The notes beneath the pieces are model-generated. The model worked only from the letters and a program-made list of their open reading frames with translations. It searched no databases and had not been told where the DNA came from. A stretch of DNA of 64,000 nt from CAIMUS01 sp963708455 (lineage in GTDB: Bacteria; Pseudomonadota; Gammaproteobacteria; Competibacterales; Competibacteraceae), in the NCBI GenBank assembly GCA_963708455.1, contig CAVPSQ010000005.1, forward strand, positions 740,862 through 804,861, in the 5' to 3' direction. The position numbers and the translations under genes are program-made. Below are positions 42,423-52,441 of the stretch, in pieces (within the stretch, counting starts at the first letter, position 1; the number at the start of each line of letters is the position of its first letter).

Positions 42423-43820
42423 ATGGCGAAAACTGGAGCAACCGGCCGTGTGGCGCAAATTCTCGGTGGTGTGGTGGATGTCGAATTCCCCGCCGAGCAG
42501 CTCCCGGAAATTTTTGATGCGATCGAAGTGCCTCGCCAGGGGAAGTTGCCCCTCGTGTTGGAAGTGCAGAAACACCTTGGAAACAGCCTGGTGCGCTGCG
42601 TGGCGATGGACGCCACCGATGGTCTGCAGCGCGGCGTGCCCGCCATAGCCACCGGCGCGCCCATCCAGGTGCCGGTCGGCCCCGAGACGCTCGGGCGCGT
42701 CTTCAATGTGCTGGGCCGCACCGTGGATGGCAAAGGCCCGGTGAATGCCGTCACCTTTTACCCCATCCACCGTTCCGCACCGCCCTTCTCCGAACAGTCC
42801 ACGCGGGTGGAAGTGTTCGAGACCGGCATCAAGGTCATCGACCTGATTGCCCCCTTCACCAAGGGCGGCAAGACCGGCATCTTCGGCGGCGCGGGCACCG
42901 GCAAGACGGTCATCATCATGGAGCTGATCCGCTCGATTGCCACGGTGCACCAGGGCAACTCGGTGTTTGCCGGTGTGGGCGAGCGCACGCGTGAAGGAAC
43001 GCAGCTTTACCGTGAAATGCTCGAAAGCGGCGTGATGAAAGACACCGTGATGGTTTACGGGCAGATGAACGAGCCCTCCGGTGTGCGCTTGCGCGTCGCC
43101 CTCTCGGCCCTCTCCATGGCCGAGTACTTCCGGGACGCCGGCCGCGACGTGCTGCTCTTCATCGACAACATCTTCCGCTTTTCCATGTCTGGCTCCGAGG
43201 TATCGGCGCTGCTGGGGCGTATGCCCTCCGCCGTGGGTTACCAGCCCACCCTGGCGACCGAAATGGGTGAGCTGCAGGAGCGCATCACCTCCACCCGCAC
43301 CGGCTCCATCACCTCCATGCAGGCCGTGTACGTGCCCGCCGATGACTACTCTGACCCGGCGCCGGTGGCGACCTTTACCCACCTGGATGCGACCATCGCG
43401 CTGGAGCGTTCCATCGTCGAAAAGGGCATCTACCCCGCCGTGGACCCGCTGGCTTCCACTTCCCGCATCCTGGACCCCAACATTGTTGGCGAAGATCACT
43501 ACACCACGGCCCGTGAGGTGCAGCGCGTGCTGCAGCGCTACAAAGACCTGCAGGATATCATCGCCATCCTGGGCATCGACGAGCTCTCCGAAGACGACAA
43601 GCTGATTGTGGCGCGCGCCCGCAAGATCGAGCGCTTCTTCTCCCAGCCCTTCCACGTGGCGACCCAGTTCACCGGGCGCGAAGGCCGCTATGTGCCCCTC
43701 CGCGAGACGGTGCGCGGCTTCCGTGAGATCCTGGACGGCAAGCACGATGACCTGCCCGAGCAAGCTTTTATGATGGTGGGGACGATCGAAGAGGCCCGTG
43801 AAAAATCTGGCAGTCTATAG
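42423..43820 (+). CDS. atpD: ATP synthase F1 subunit beta
   Basis: 465 residues, standard length, intact. ATG 42423 behind GGAGGAATT. Walker A GGAGTGKT (about residues 157-164), the catalytic Glu in GERTREG, and Walker B VLLFIDNIFRF are all present, as is the DELSEEED-type loop (DELSEDDKLIVARARKI). It forms the catalytic sites of the F1 head. The 465-residue protein is continuous, in contrast with the frameshifted atpA nearby. Confidence 0.98.
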   Translation: MAKTGATGRVAQILGGVVDVEFPAEQLPEIFDAIEVPRQGKLPLVLEVQKHLGNSLVRCVAMDATDGLQRGVPAIATGAPIQVPVGPETLGRVFNVLGRTVDGKGPVNAVTFYPIHRSAPPFSEQSTRVEVFETGIKVIDLIAPFTKGGKTGIFGGAGTGKTVIIMELIRSIATVHQGNSVFAGVGERTREGTQLYREMLESGVMKDTVMVYGQMNEPSGVRLRVALSALSMAEYFRDAGRDVLLFIDNIFRFSMSGSEVSALLGRMPSAVGYQPTLATEMGELQERITSTRTGSITSMQAVYVPADDYSDPAPVATFTHLDATIALERSIVEKGIYPAVDPLASTSRILDPNIVGEDHYTTAREVQRVLQRYKDLQDIIAILGIDELSEDDKLIVARARKIERFFSQPFHVATQFTGREGRYVPLRETVRGFREILDGKHDDLPEQAFMMVGTIEEAREKSGSL

Positions 43821-43850
43821 GCCAGGAAACGATGGATAGAGGCAAATTCT

Positions 43851-44303
43851 ATGCCAATTCGCTGTGAGATCGTATCGCAAGACCGCATGGTGTTCGAGGG
43901 GGATGTTGATATCGTCGTGGTGCCGGGCGTCGAAGGTGAGATGGGTATCCTGCCCAATCACGCCCCGCTGCTTTCCACGCTCAAATACGGCATCCTCAAG
44001 GTGCGCCGGGGCAGCGACGAAGAGATTTTTACGATCGCAGGCGGCGTGATGGAAGTGCAGCCTGATATCGTCACGGTGCTGGCGGATGCCGCCGAGAACG
44101 TGGCCGAGATCGATGTGGCCCGCGCCGAGGCCGCCCAGCGGCGGGCGGAGGAATATCTCAGGGTCGGCCCGCCCCCCGATACCGACGCCTACCTCAAGAT
44201 GGAAGCTGCGCTGAAACGTTCCACACTGCGCCTGGATGCTGTCCGCCGTTACCGGCAGGGCACATCTATCCGGTCATCAGAAAAGGGAGAGGGCGATTTG
44301 TGA
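43851..44303 (+). CDS. atpC: ATP synthase F1 subunit epsilon
   Basis: 150 residues. The N-terminal beta-sandwich is typical: CEIVSQDRMVFEGDVDIVVVPGVEGEMGIL-type start, with PNHAPLLSTLKYGIL. The C-terminal helix pair (VARAEAAQRRAEEYL...) completes the family. It inhibits ATP hydrolysis. It is 30 bp after atpD and its stop codon lies 6 bp before a 28-A run that probably ends the true contig. Confidence 0.95.
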   Translation: MPIRCEIVSQDRMVFEGDVDIVVVPGVEGEMGILPNHAPLLSTLKYGILKVRRGSDEEIFTIAGGVMEVQPDIVTVLADAAENVAEIDVARAEAAQRRAEEYLRVGPPPDTDAYLKMEAALKRSTLRLDAVRRYRQGTSIRSSEKGEGDL

Positions 44304-44309
44304 TCCATG

Positions 44310-44659
<350 letters not shown>

Positions 44660-44660
<1 letters not shown>

Positions 44661-45762
44661 CCAGCGGTCCCCACCGACTGCTCATCGTGGATGACTCCGC
44701 GCTTATGTGCGGAGCGCTGCAAAATATTTCGGCCTAGACTCGCGTTTTGAAATCGTGGGTGTAGCACATGACGGCGTGGAGGCCCTGGCCCTCATAGAGA
44801 AGCTGAAACCGGACGTGGTCACGCTGGACATCCAAATGCCTCGGATGGACGGATTGACCGCCCTCAAGCACATCATGATTCGAGACCCCAGACCGGTCGT
44901 GGTGTTGAGCGCTTTCACCAAGCAAACCTCACGGCTGACCTATGAATCGTTCAAGTACGGGGCGGTGGATGTCTGCACCAAGCCGTCAAAGGGAGATCTC
45001 TCAGATGGAAAAGGAGGCGGAGAGCAGATTGCGCGACGGCGTGGCGCAAGCCTGCCCGTGTCCGCATGGAAGCTGCCCAGTATATCCGCGAGCAACAATG
45101 GGAACCGAACCACGCGTCAGAACCGGAGCCATGCTCGACCAGAGTGAATTCCTGAATCCCAGGCCTTGTCGTTATCCTATGCGGAGCGGGAGGATTTCCT
45201 TCCTTGCTTAAGCTGCATGTTCGCGTTCTCCTGGGACGATCGAGCTTCCACCCATCCTTGCCTGTATGGCTTCGCCTCAAAAAGGTGGTCGAAGCACTCG
45301 TGCCCAACTTGCAGAAGGACTGCCGGGTGAAAATAGATGGAGCTCCAGCTCGGCATGCCTTTGGAAGCCGGTGTATGCTATCTCTTCTCCGTGAGGACTG
45401 TCGGGCCGAATGATGAGGAACGGGACGAGGCACATGGTGGAGAGAAGCACGGAGTCTCAGGAAAGAGCAAGGCCCATTCGATCATTTGTTGATCAGTGCC
45501 GCAGAGAGTCTTTGGGCAATCGAGTGGTGGCGAATGTATTCTATCAGGTTCGGGAAATGATGGACTGGAAGGCATGCAACGGATTCAGCAAAAGGGGGGT
45601 TTCACCTTTACGCTCTCTCCCGAAGCGTGTTTGAAACCGGAACTTCCTCGAAACATTTTGGATTGCGGTTATGCGAGAGAGGTTAAGACCGCTGCGGACC
45701 TGGCCTCTTTGTTGGAAGCGTATGTTCGATGGACGGTGAACGGTTGCAGCAAACAAGCGTGA
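44660..45762 (+). pseudogene. cheB: CheB chemotaxis methylesterase, broken by frameshifts
   Basis: Parts of one CheB protein in several frames: the receiver domain (RLLIVDDSALMCGAL, then VGVAHDGVEALALIEKLKPDVV, phosphoacceptor in TLDIQMPRMDGLTALKHIM and DPRPVVVLSAFTKQ) to about 45000; fragments of the esterase domain (VEALVPNLQKDCRVK near 45290); and the C-terminus (SGSGNDGLEGMQRIQQKGGF, then EACLKPELPRNILDCG) to 45760. At least four changes of frame lie between them. CheB removes methyl groups from chemoreceptors. Start is not defined. Frame shifts may be sequence errors in a low-quality segment. Confidence 0.75.
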
Positions 45763-45848
45763 TCGAAAAGGAATGCCCGGACATGAACCTTAGCTCCGCG
45801 CGATTTGCCTGCGAGACGGGCGTAAAACGGATGCCAAGGAGTATGACT

Positions 45849-46392
45849 ATGGCGTTGCCTTCTTTGGTATCTAGAGTACCTCGTTTCGCCCAGGAGGAGT
45901 CCGAGCAGGTTAAGCAACTTGTCGGATTTCGCATTGGAGAGGAGGAATTCGGAGTCGATATCCTAATGGTTCAGGAAATCATTCGACTTCCCACCATCAC
46001 TCCAATACCGAACGCTCCTGGTTTGTCCTCGGAATGATCAATTTCGGGGAAAGATCATCCCGGTCATTGACCTGCGTCTACGCTTGAAGATTCGCGGGAA
46101 CGCGTCTCCAAGAGAGGACAGGAGGACGCGTATTCTGATCGTCGAGATGTATAGCCACGTGACCGGCTTCATTGTGGATTCGGTATCAGAAGTCATGAAG
46201 GTGCGTGTCAGTGACATTGAACCGGCCCTTCATCTCGTTCTCACCAGCATTGACGCTGAGTACCTCAAGGGTGTGATCAAATTGGCCCAATCAGGCTCAT
46301 CCACCTTGTTGGATTTCCGGCAAATCTTGAAACCGCAAGAAGAAGGGAACTGCAGGCCATCGAATTTGACGCCTGGGGGAAACGGAATTTGA
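45849..46392 (+). CDS. cheW: CheW chemotaxis coupling protein (frameshift)
   Basis: ATG 45849 with AAGGAG 7 bases upstream: MALPSLVSRVPRFAQEES, then KQLVGFRIGEEEFGVDILMVQEIIRLPTITPIPNAPG in the CheW pattern. Near 46025-46040 the frame changes and FRGKIIPVIDLRLRLKIR follows, then VTGFIVDSVSEVMKV and the C-terminal GVIKL. About 180 residues, normal for CheW. CheW links receptors to CheA. It is followed 90 bp later by an MCP gene. Codon use and frame noise are like the other genes of this segment. Confidence 0.8.
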
Positions 46393-46483
46393 GGGTGAAG
46401 AGTCCGATGATGAAACCGATGAATATATCAGTTACACGACATACGATGACAAGAACTAGATACCTGGAAGGAGGTTAGGTACC

Positions 46484-48995
46484 ATGAAATCGGGGTTTAA
46501 CATCCGCAGGTCTTTGAGGACTAAGCTGCTTGTATCCTTGATGTTCATCACCCTTGTGCCCTTGGCCATCCTGAACATCATCAGCTACCGAAGTGTGAAA
46601 TCGCAGATCGCTGAAGACGTGGAACTGCGCTTGAGTGGTTTATCCAGGCGTGTGTGCAAGGAATAGACATCGTCATGGATCAGCGCATGAGTAACGTAAG
46701 TGGCTGGACCGGTTTGGACACGGTGCAGACCGCCATCGAGCTTGGAAGTGGGCAAGGCGGTGCCAACAGATTGTTCGAATCTATGTGAAGTCATATGGCA
46801 CCTTCGATCTTGTTATGCTCCTTAATAAGAAAGGCGCTTCCATTGCCGCCAGCCTTCCCCAAGGGATCGGGCTTTCCAGGCTGATCAAGACTGGTTCAAA
46901 GAGGCCATGGAAGGCAAGAATTACATGGGGGAATGGGGCAAACAGCCCCTTCTGGAGTAGCTTGTGCCTGCATCCAACGGCTGGTCGGTCTTGATCGCAT
47001 CTCCCGTGACCGTCGTGAATGAGGTGAAGGGTGTGCTGGTAGGGTTTGTGAGATGGGAAACCATCAACCAGATCATCGAAGCCTTCCCCGTTGGCAAGGC
47101 TGGTTACACCTACATGGTGGATCAGAACGACATGAGCGTCATCGCCCACCCCAACCGTGAAATCGTGGGCATGAAGCTGACCGATGCCAAGACATCAACC
47201 TCCCCAGGTGGCACGAGCGTCATGCGGGCAAAGAGCGCGGCATGTCTCGATCTATGATTTCACGAACCCGGCGACCAATCAGACTCTGCACCGAACGGTC
47301 GGGTTCAGCACAACAAGGGGTACGGCAAGTTCGCCAAGAACTGGGCGGTGGCCTCCGGCGCCCACTATGATGAGGTCTTTGCAGGCCCTGCCCATTCACT
47401 GAGGAACTCGATCATCATCTGTGCCGTGTTTCTCGCCATCTTCGTGGGCAACTGCAGCCTTGCTCCTCAGCCGAACATCTGCCAGGCCGTCCTCAAAACC
47501 TCCAACACCATGGTTGCGATCGCTGGAGAATCTGGACTTCACCCGCCAGATCGAAGTGAAAGGCGAGGACGAGATCGCGCAGGATGGAAGCGGCGTTCAA
47601 CATGCTGGTCGACCAAACTGCGTGAGACCTTCGGAACCATCGTTGCCGGCAACCAGCAGGTGTCCGACGCCGTGGAACGCGTGAAGCAGATTTCCGGCAA
47701 CATCGTGACCAACGCCACCGAGCAGGCCCAACGTGCCCAGGACGTGCTCAAACGCATCGAGACCATGGGGCAGACGGCGGGCGAAGTGCAACAGAACGCT
47801 CTGGAAAGCCAACAATCCTACGGTGACACCACGCTGTCTCGATCACCCAGCTGACCTACGAGCATCCAGGAGATCGCCCAGGCGGCCCAGAAGCAGGCAG
47901 GCATGGTGGAGGAAGCGCGCGGCATCATCAATTCATGGGTGAAACCGCCGGGGGGTGGCATCCCGTGCCAACCAGCAGCACCAGGCTGCCGAAGAAACAG
48001 CCCAGGCCGCCGAGCAGGATGGCTGTCTCCGTGCGCAACGTGGCAGAAAAGGCGTCCAAGCCGGCCAGCAGTCAGGACAGTCCTATCAAGCGGCCATCGA
48101 GGGCCGAAAGGCGGTTGAGCAGGTGGTGCAAGGTATGCACAGTATTGCGGAGAGCTCCGAACAGATCACGGAAATCATCGAGGTGATTTCCGACATCGCC
48201 GATCAGACCAACCTGCTGGCCTTGAACGCTGCCATCGAAGCTGCAAGAGCCGGAGAACACGGTCGTGGGTTTGCGGTAGTTGCCGAGGAAGTCCGCAAAC
48301 TGGCTGAAAGAACCGCGGAATCCACCAAAGAGATTTCGACGCTCATCAAGAACAGTAACGAACGCGTGAAAGACGGGACCCAACTGGCCACCGGCAGTAA
48401 CCGGGCTCTTGCCGATATCGTTAGCGCCGTTGAACAAACCAACACGCTGATCCGCGAGATCGATGTCGCTACTCGCGAACAAACCAAGGGCATCCAACTC
48501 GTCGCCGATTCCATGGAACGCCTGCGCGGACTGGCTCGTGAAATCACCATGCTCACCGCCGAGCAGGGCAAACGCCGCGAACGATCGACATCGATCATGG
48601 AACAAGTGTCCCAGGTGTCTCATGATGTATCACAATCCACCCTGGATCAGGTCAAGAACGCGGAATCGGTCATGCAGGATGTGCGCAATGCGAACCAGCG
48701 TGCTGAGAACATCACCAACATGACGACGATGCAGCGCGAACGCAGTCAGGCCTTGCAGCAGATTGTTCAGGACATGAGCAACGTGGCTCTCACCAACGCA
48801 TCTGGCGCGCAGAATTCGCAGAAGTTCAGCGAGAACCTTGCCGACTTGATGGGTGATTTCAGTACGCTGATTGCTCAGTTCAGAATCACCAGGGACACCC
48901 GAGGTGGTGATGGGCGGCCGAAGGTATCGTCGCGAGCGGAGGGAACTCAGGCCGGCACGTCCCAGGAAGGGCGCGAAACGCGTGCTGGAGCCTGA
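46484..48995 (+). pseudogene. Methyl-accepting chemotaxis protein, N-terminal half frameshifted
   Basis: ATG 46484 (MKSGFNIRRSLRTKLLVSLM, a membrane anchor) with AAGGAGG upstream. Ligand-binding Cache-like region is broken by at least four frame changes (pieces: YMVDQNDMSVIAHPNREIVG, GGTSVMRAKS). From 47955 the cytoplasmic domain is mostly in one frame: the signalling hairpin IIEVISDIADQTNLLALNAA, then IEAARAGEHGRGFAVVAEEV, RKLAERTAESTKEI. It ends at 48995 with an acidic/basic tail and no pentapeptide tether. About 835 residues rebuilt. The product would sense a small molecule at the membrane. The frameshifts are probably sequence errors. Confidence 0.75.
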
Positions 48996-49212
48996 AGGTG
49001 ACCCAGTTCTGTGAAAGCTTGTTGGTGCTTAGGCTTGTTGGGCAGGTGCCACACACGGTGTTGTCTTGCAGTTCAGTGCGGACCGGCGGAGGTTGCTCTT
49101 GAATCACGCACGCCGATGATGACTCTGGGGGGCAATACTGCCAGTGCCACCACCGCAAAACTCGAGGAACACGTTGAGGTAAAACGTATTACCGGAAGGA
49201 AGACGCTCCCAG

Positions 49213-49569
49213 ATGTCGAAACGCGTTCTTGTAGTGGATGATTCGAACCTCATGCGGCACCGAATCGTGCAGTGTCTTAATGACGCAGGCTATGAGGTTG
49301 TGGGTAAGGCAAAGGATGGCAACGAAGCGGTGGAGTTGTATCGGCAACTGCAGCCGGATGTTGTCACCATGGACATCACCATGCGCGATAAGGATGGGAT
49401 CACTGCAGCCAGGGAGATTCTGGAATGGGACCCCAAGGCATCCATCATCCTGTATACCTTGTTGGATGCTGCAATGACGACTTCGCAAATCTCCCAAGTT
49501 GCGGTCAAGAAGGTGATCAGGAAGGGTGATGAGGCAGAGCTCTTGCAGACGTTGGCAGCTTTGCCGTGA
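49213..49569 (+). CDS. CheY-like response regulator
   Basis: 118 residues, single receiver domain: KRVLVVDDSNLMRHRIVQCL, phosphoacceptor Asp in DVVTMDITMRDKDGI, Thr in ILYTLLD and Lys in VKKVIRKGDEAE. No output domain, so it is a CheY or a stand-alone phosphorelay receiver. It follows the MCP by 217 bp and precedes the CheA start. GGAAGG is 13 bases upstream of the ATG. The Thr-Ala position reads Thr-Leu, a modest variant. Intact, unlike its neighbours. Confidence 0.88.
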   Translation: MSKRVLVVDDSNLMRHRIVQCLNDAGYEVVGKAKDGNEAVELYRQLQPDVVTMDITMRDKDGITAAREILEWDPKASIILYTLLDAAMTTSQISQVAVKKVIRKGDEAELLQTLAALP

Positions 49570-49694
49570 CTGACGCTTTCCATCAAAGTCGGTCATTCCA
49601 GGGACGTAATGTGTAGCCGGCTTGGTTGCACTCTTCCTGAAGCCACCGGATGGATGTGCCCTAAACAGGAAACACGCTGGGAAATGAGGATCTT

Positions 49695-49880
49695 ATGGCA
49701 GCCCAGGACTTCTTGCAAGACTATGCGGACGAGGTCAGAGAGCACCTGCAGGAGCTGGAAAGGTCCCTCCTGATCTTAGAACGTGAAGGGACGAATAAAG
49801 AAGAGATCAATCAAATCTTTCGAGCTGCTCACAGTATCAAGGGCGCATCAGCTTATATGGGTTTCGAGAGGCTGGCAGGT
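49695..49880 (+). CDS. cheA: CheA histidine kinase, N-terminal Hpt domain only (cut at junction)
   Basis: MAAQDFLQDYADEVREHLQELERSLLILE-type start at ATG 49695, with the phosphoacceptor His in FRAAHSIKGASAYMGFERLAG. This is the P1 (Hpt) domain of CheA. The sequence leaves the family pattern right after GFERLAG, where the reading changes to unrelated residues; from 49881 on, the minus strand reads as the C-terminal part of a vWA protein. The gene is therefore truncated at a chimeric join rather than by a natural stop. Confidence 0.8.
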
Positions 49881-51325
49881 GATCAGCAGCATCGGCTGCT
49901 CGCGGGCGTTGTCGACGATTTGCTCCGGCAAGGGCGGCTTCGGCCGTTGGGGTCGGCTCAGGTGTCACGGTCGGCGGGGGCGGCGGCGGGATCATAATGT
50001 TGATCTCAGCCCGCACGGGGTCGCTGCGCCCCTCCAGGCCCAGCTCGTCGCGCACCACCGCGCGCAGCGAGTGGATGCCCGCGGGCAGCTGCGAGAAATC
50101 CCACGTGAACGCCTCGTCAGGCGACAGGTTCGCCACGACACTGCCATCCACCTCGTACAGCACCCGCTCGATGCTGCGCGGGAAGTTGTCCGGCCAGGCC
50201 ACCTCCACCGTCACCGGCTCCTCGCGCGGCTCGATGGTCGTCGATGCTGGTCCCAACTGCTCGCGACGCGGTCGTACACGACGCCATCGGCCGGCACCGT
50301 GATACGCACGCCGGCCGGCTGCACCGGGATGGAGACGCTCCGAGCCGCGCTCTTGTACTCCCGGTCACCCACCTTGACACCGACCTCGATGCTCTGCGGC
50401 CCGGTCTGGTTGATCTTCGACCGATAGCAGACCCGGTATTGCTCGGCCTGCGACTTAATGGCGTTGTACAACGGAGCCAGCGAGTCCGGCGTCAGTGTAT
50501 TCCGCGTAGGCCCAGTCGGCACGTGTTTCGCGCGGGGTCTCCTCCGCCATGCGTTGCAGCGCCTTGCCCGCCCCCTCGGGGCCGATCTTTACGGACAGGA
50601 CCTTGACACCAAGGTTGTTGGCGCGGTTGATGACATCGGTGACGTCGCTGGCGCTGGTGCGGTCGACGCCATCGGAAAAGACCAACAGGAACTTGGCGCG
50701 GCGGTCATAGTCGGGCAGGTCCTTCATCCGCACCATGGCCTCGACCAGCATCTTGTAGAGCGGCGTGTCCGTCTTGACCGGGCCGAGCTGGTAGGCGTTG
50801 TTGTGTACCGCAACCGGCTCCGTCGTCCACTTTCCATCCGGCAGAGCGATCTTGAAGGCGTCGGGGCCGGTGGGCGCGATCAACAGCATCTGATCGACCT
50901 TGGGATCCTGCTGCAGCCATTTGCCCTTGGAGAGCACCAACTCGTCCAGGGCCGCAATCGCATCGTCGAAGCGGCGATTGGTGCCTGCGCTGCCGGGCCG
51001 GTCAAAGCTGCCGGAGGCGTCGAACACGATGGCGATCTGGCTGCCGACGTACTCCGCGCGTGACCGTCGAAGCCGGCCGCGGGTCGCCGTTCTCGTAGAT
51101 CTGAACCGAATCGGCCGACAGCTCAGCCGGCACCGTGCCGTTGGCGGCGACCGGCGCGACCTGCAGGCAGATATCCGGGAAGGCAGAGTAGTCGATGCTG
51201 AGGGTGCGCACCTCGACCGGGCCGGTCTGTGCTCGCAGGGGGAGCGGGGCCGGCAGGCCGATGGCAAGGATGAAAACCAGGAGCAGCAGGAGCTTGCAGG
51301 GTTGAGCGATGCGGGCAGAGAGCAT
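49878..51325 (-). CDS. Secreted vWA-domain protein (frameshifts; end cut at junction)
   Basis: ATG 51325 with GGAGG upstream begins MLSARIAQPCKLLLLLVF, a signal peptide. About 480 residues. Ig-like first part; the vWA domain begins QIAIVFDASGSFDRP with an intact DxSGS MIDAS and FLLVFSDGVDRTSASD. The C-terminal region is an Ig-like fold (VEVAWPDNFPRSIERVLYEVDG), a Pro/Thr linker (PPPPPPTVTPEPTP) and the start of a membrane helix (PEQIVDNAREQPMLLIT) that stops at the join. Frame changes occur near 51070, 50490, 50240 and 49915. It follows the kinase and C39 genes on the same strand. Confidence 0.75.
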
Positions 51326-51454
51326 GTGGAGACCTCCGCGATACCAGAAGGATGATACTGAAAAGGACGAAAGACCTGGAATCACAAAGTGGCAGGCGGG
51401 CCGACTTCGACAAGAATCATAACACACACCACACGGAAAGAGATAAAGCTCACA

Positions 51455-52430
51455 TTACGGGTCGGCGGTGGGGGTCATGGACGGCGCCGGTTCGCCGGTG
51501 ACGATCAGCGCCATCCGGTCGAGCAGATCCCAGCTCCCCAGGAAGGCCTGCCAGTCAAAATGGTGTCGCTGACCATCCCAAGGGTCGATCAGCCAGAGTC
51601 CATCGGCGTCGTACCCGACCGCAAGATAGGTGTGCTCGCCGGGCACGCCTTTCACCGTGACGCCATCGGCCGCGGTCCACGTCGCCACCGGCCGGATGGT
51701 CATGTTGCTGGTGGTCCACACCATCACCGGCCGGCCGTTCGCAAGCTGCGTCACGAGCCATTCACGCGGGTTATTGTAGGAGACCTCCGCTGTCAGGCCA
51801 AGCTGCGCAAAGGCCCTGCGCGATCGGCTCGGCGTAAACCCCATAGCCGAGCGGATACAATTGGCCGGGCCGGTCATCGAAGCTGCGGCCCACGAAGCCC
51901 TTGTGTGGATTGCCGCCCACGTCGTGGCCGACGTACTGGTAAATCTCCTCCCAGGTAAAAGGACGGCCGTAGTACCAGGCCAGGTCGGAAGCGGTCTGGA
52001 ACTCGCAGTTGAGCGCCCGGGTTTGTTTGCCGATAGGCACCTCTTGCAGCAGGACTGCGGCGGGCAGGCTGCCCTCCGAGCAGGGTCGGGGTCCCGGTGC
52101 CGGCGCCGGTGTCTCCGCCAACGCGGAGTCGGCACGAGGATCACCCCCCCCGCCGAGCGCGGACGCTCGGCGCTTGCGGCCGCGCAGCGGTCTGCGGCGA
52201 GGCAGTAGGCGTGGGCCCAGCCGCTGCCTCTTGAACGGCTGCACTTTCAGGCTCTCGGGCCTGGTTCCCGCGTGTCAACCAGTAGTTGACGCCCAAGGCC
52301 AACGCCGTCGCTGCCAGCAGGATGACCACCAGCCAGAACGTCACCAGCGCCCAGGTGGGGACAGGGAGCCTCGGTGTTGCGCGCCTGAGCCGGTCTCCAA
52401 GGGTGGCACGAGCAACTCTCGTTTCAACAT
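51455..52430 (-). CDS. Membrane-anchored C39-type cysteine peptidase (frameshifts)
   Basis: Rebuilt about 310 residues. N-terminal membrane helix FWLVVILLAATALALGVNYWL, then a Pro/Ala-rich linker. The peptidase_C39_2-like domain has the catalytic Cys in LNCEFQTASDLAWYYG, the His in PGEHTYLAVGYD, and LIDPWDG. Frame changes occur near 52340, 52140 and 51830. Start at ATG 52430 is uncertain; a GTG at 52344 would omit the first 29 residues. It lies 11 bp after the kinase gene end and 130 bp before the vWA gene, in one probable operon. Probable substrate: a peptide at the cell surface. Confidence 0.7.
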
Positions 52431-52441
52431 AGTCCGGTCAA

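Noticed and set aside
42348..43763. 471-residue minus-strand open frame opposite atpD
   Set aside because: It is the mirror of a highly conserved gene with GC-rich codons; no ribosome-binding site or domain.
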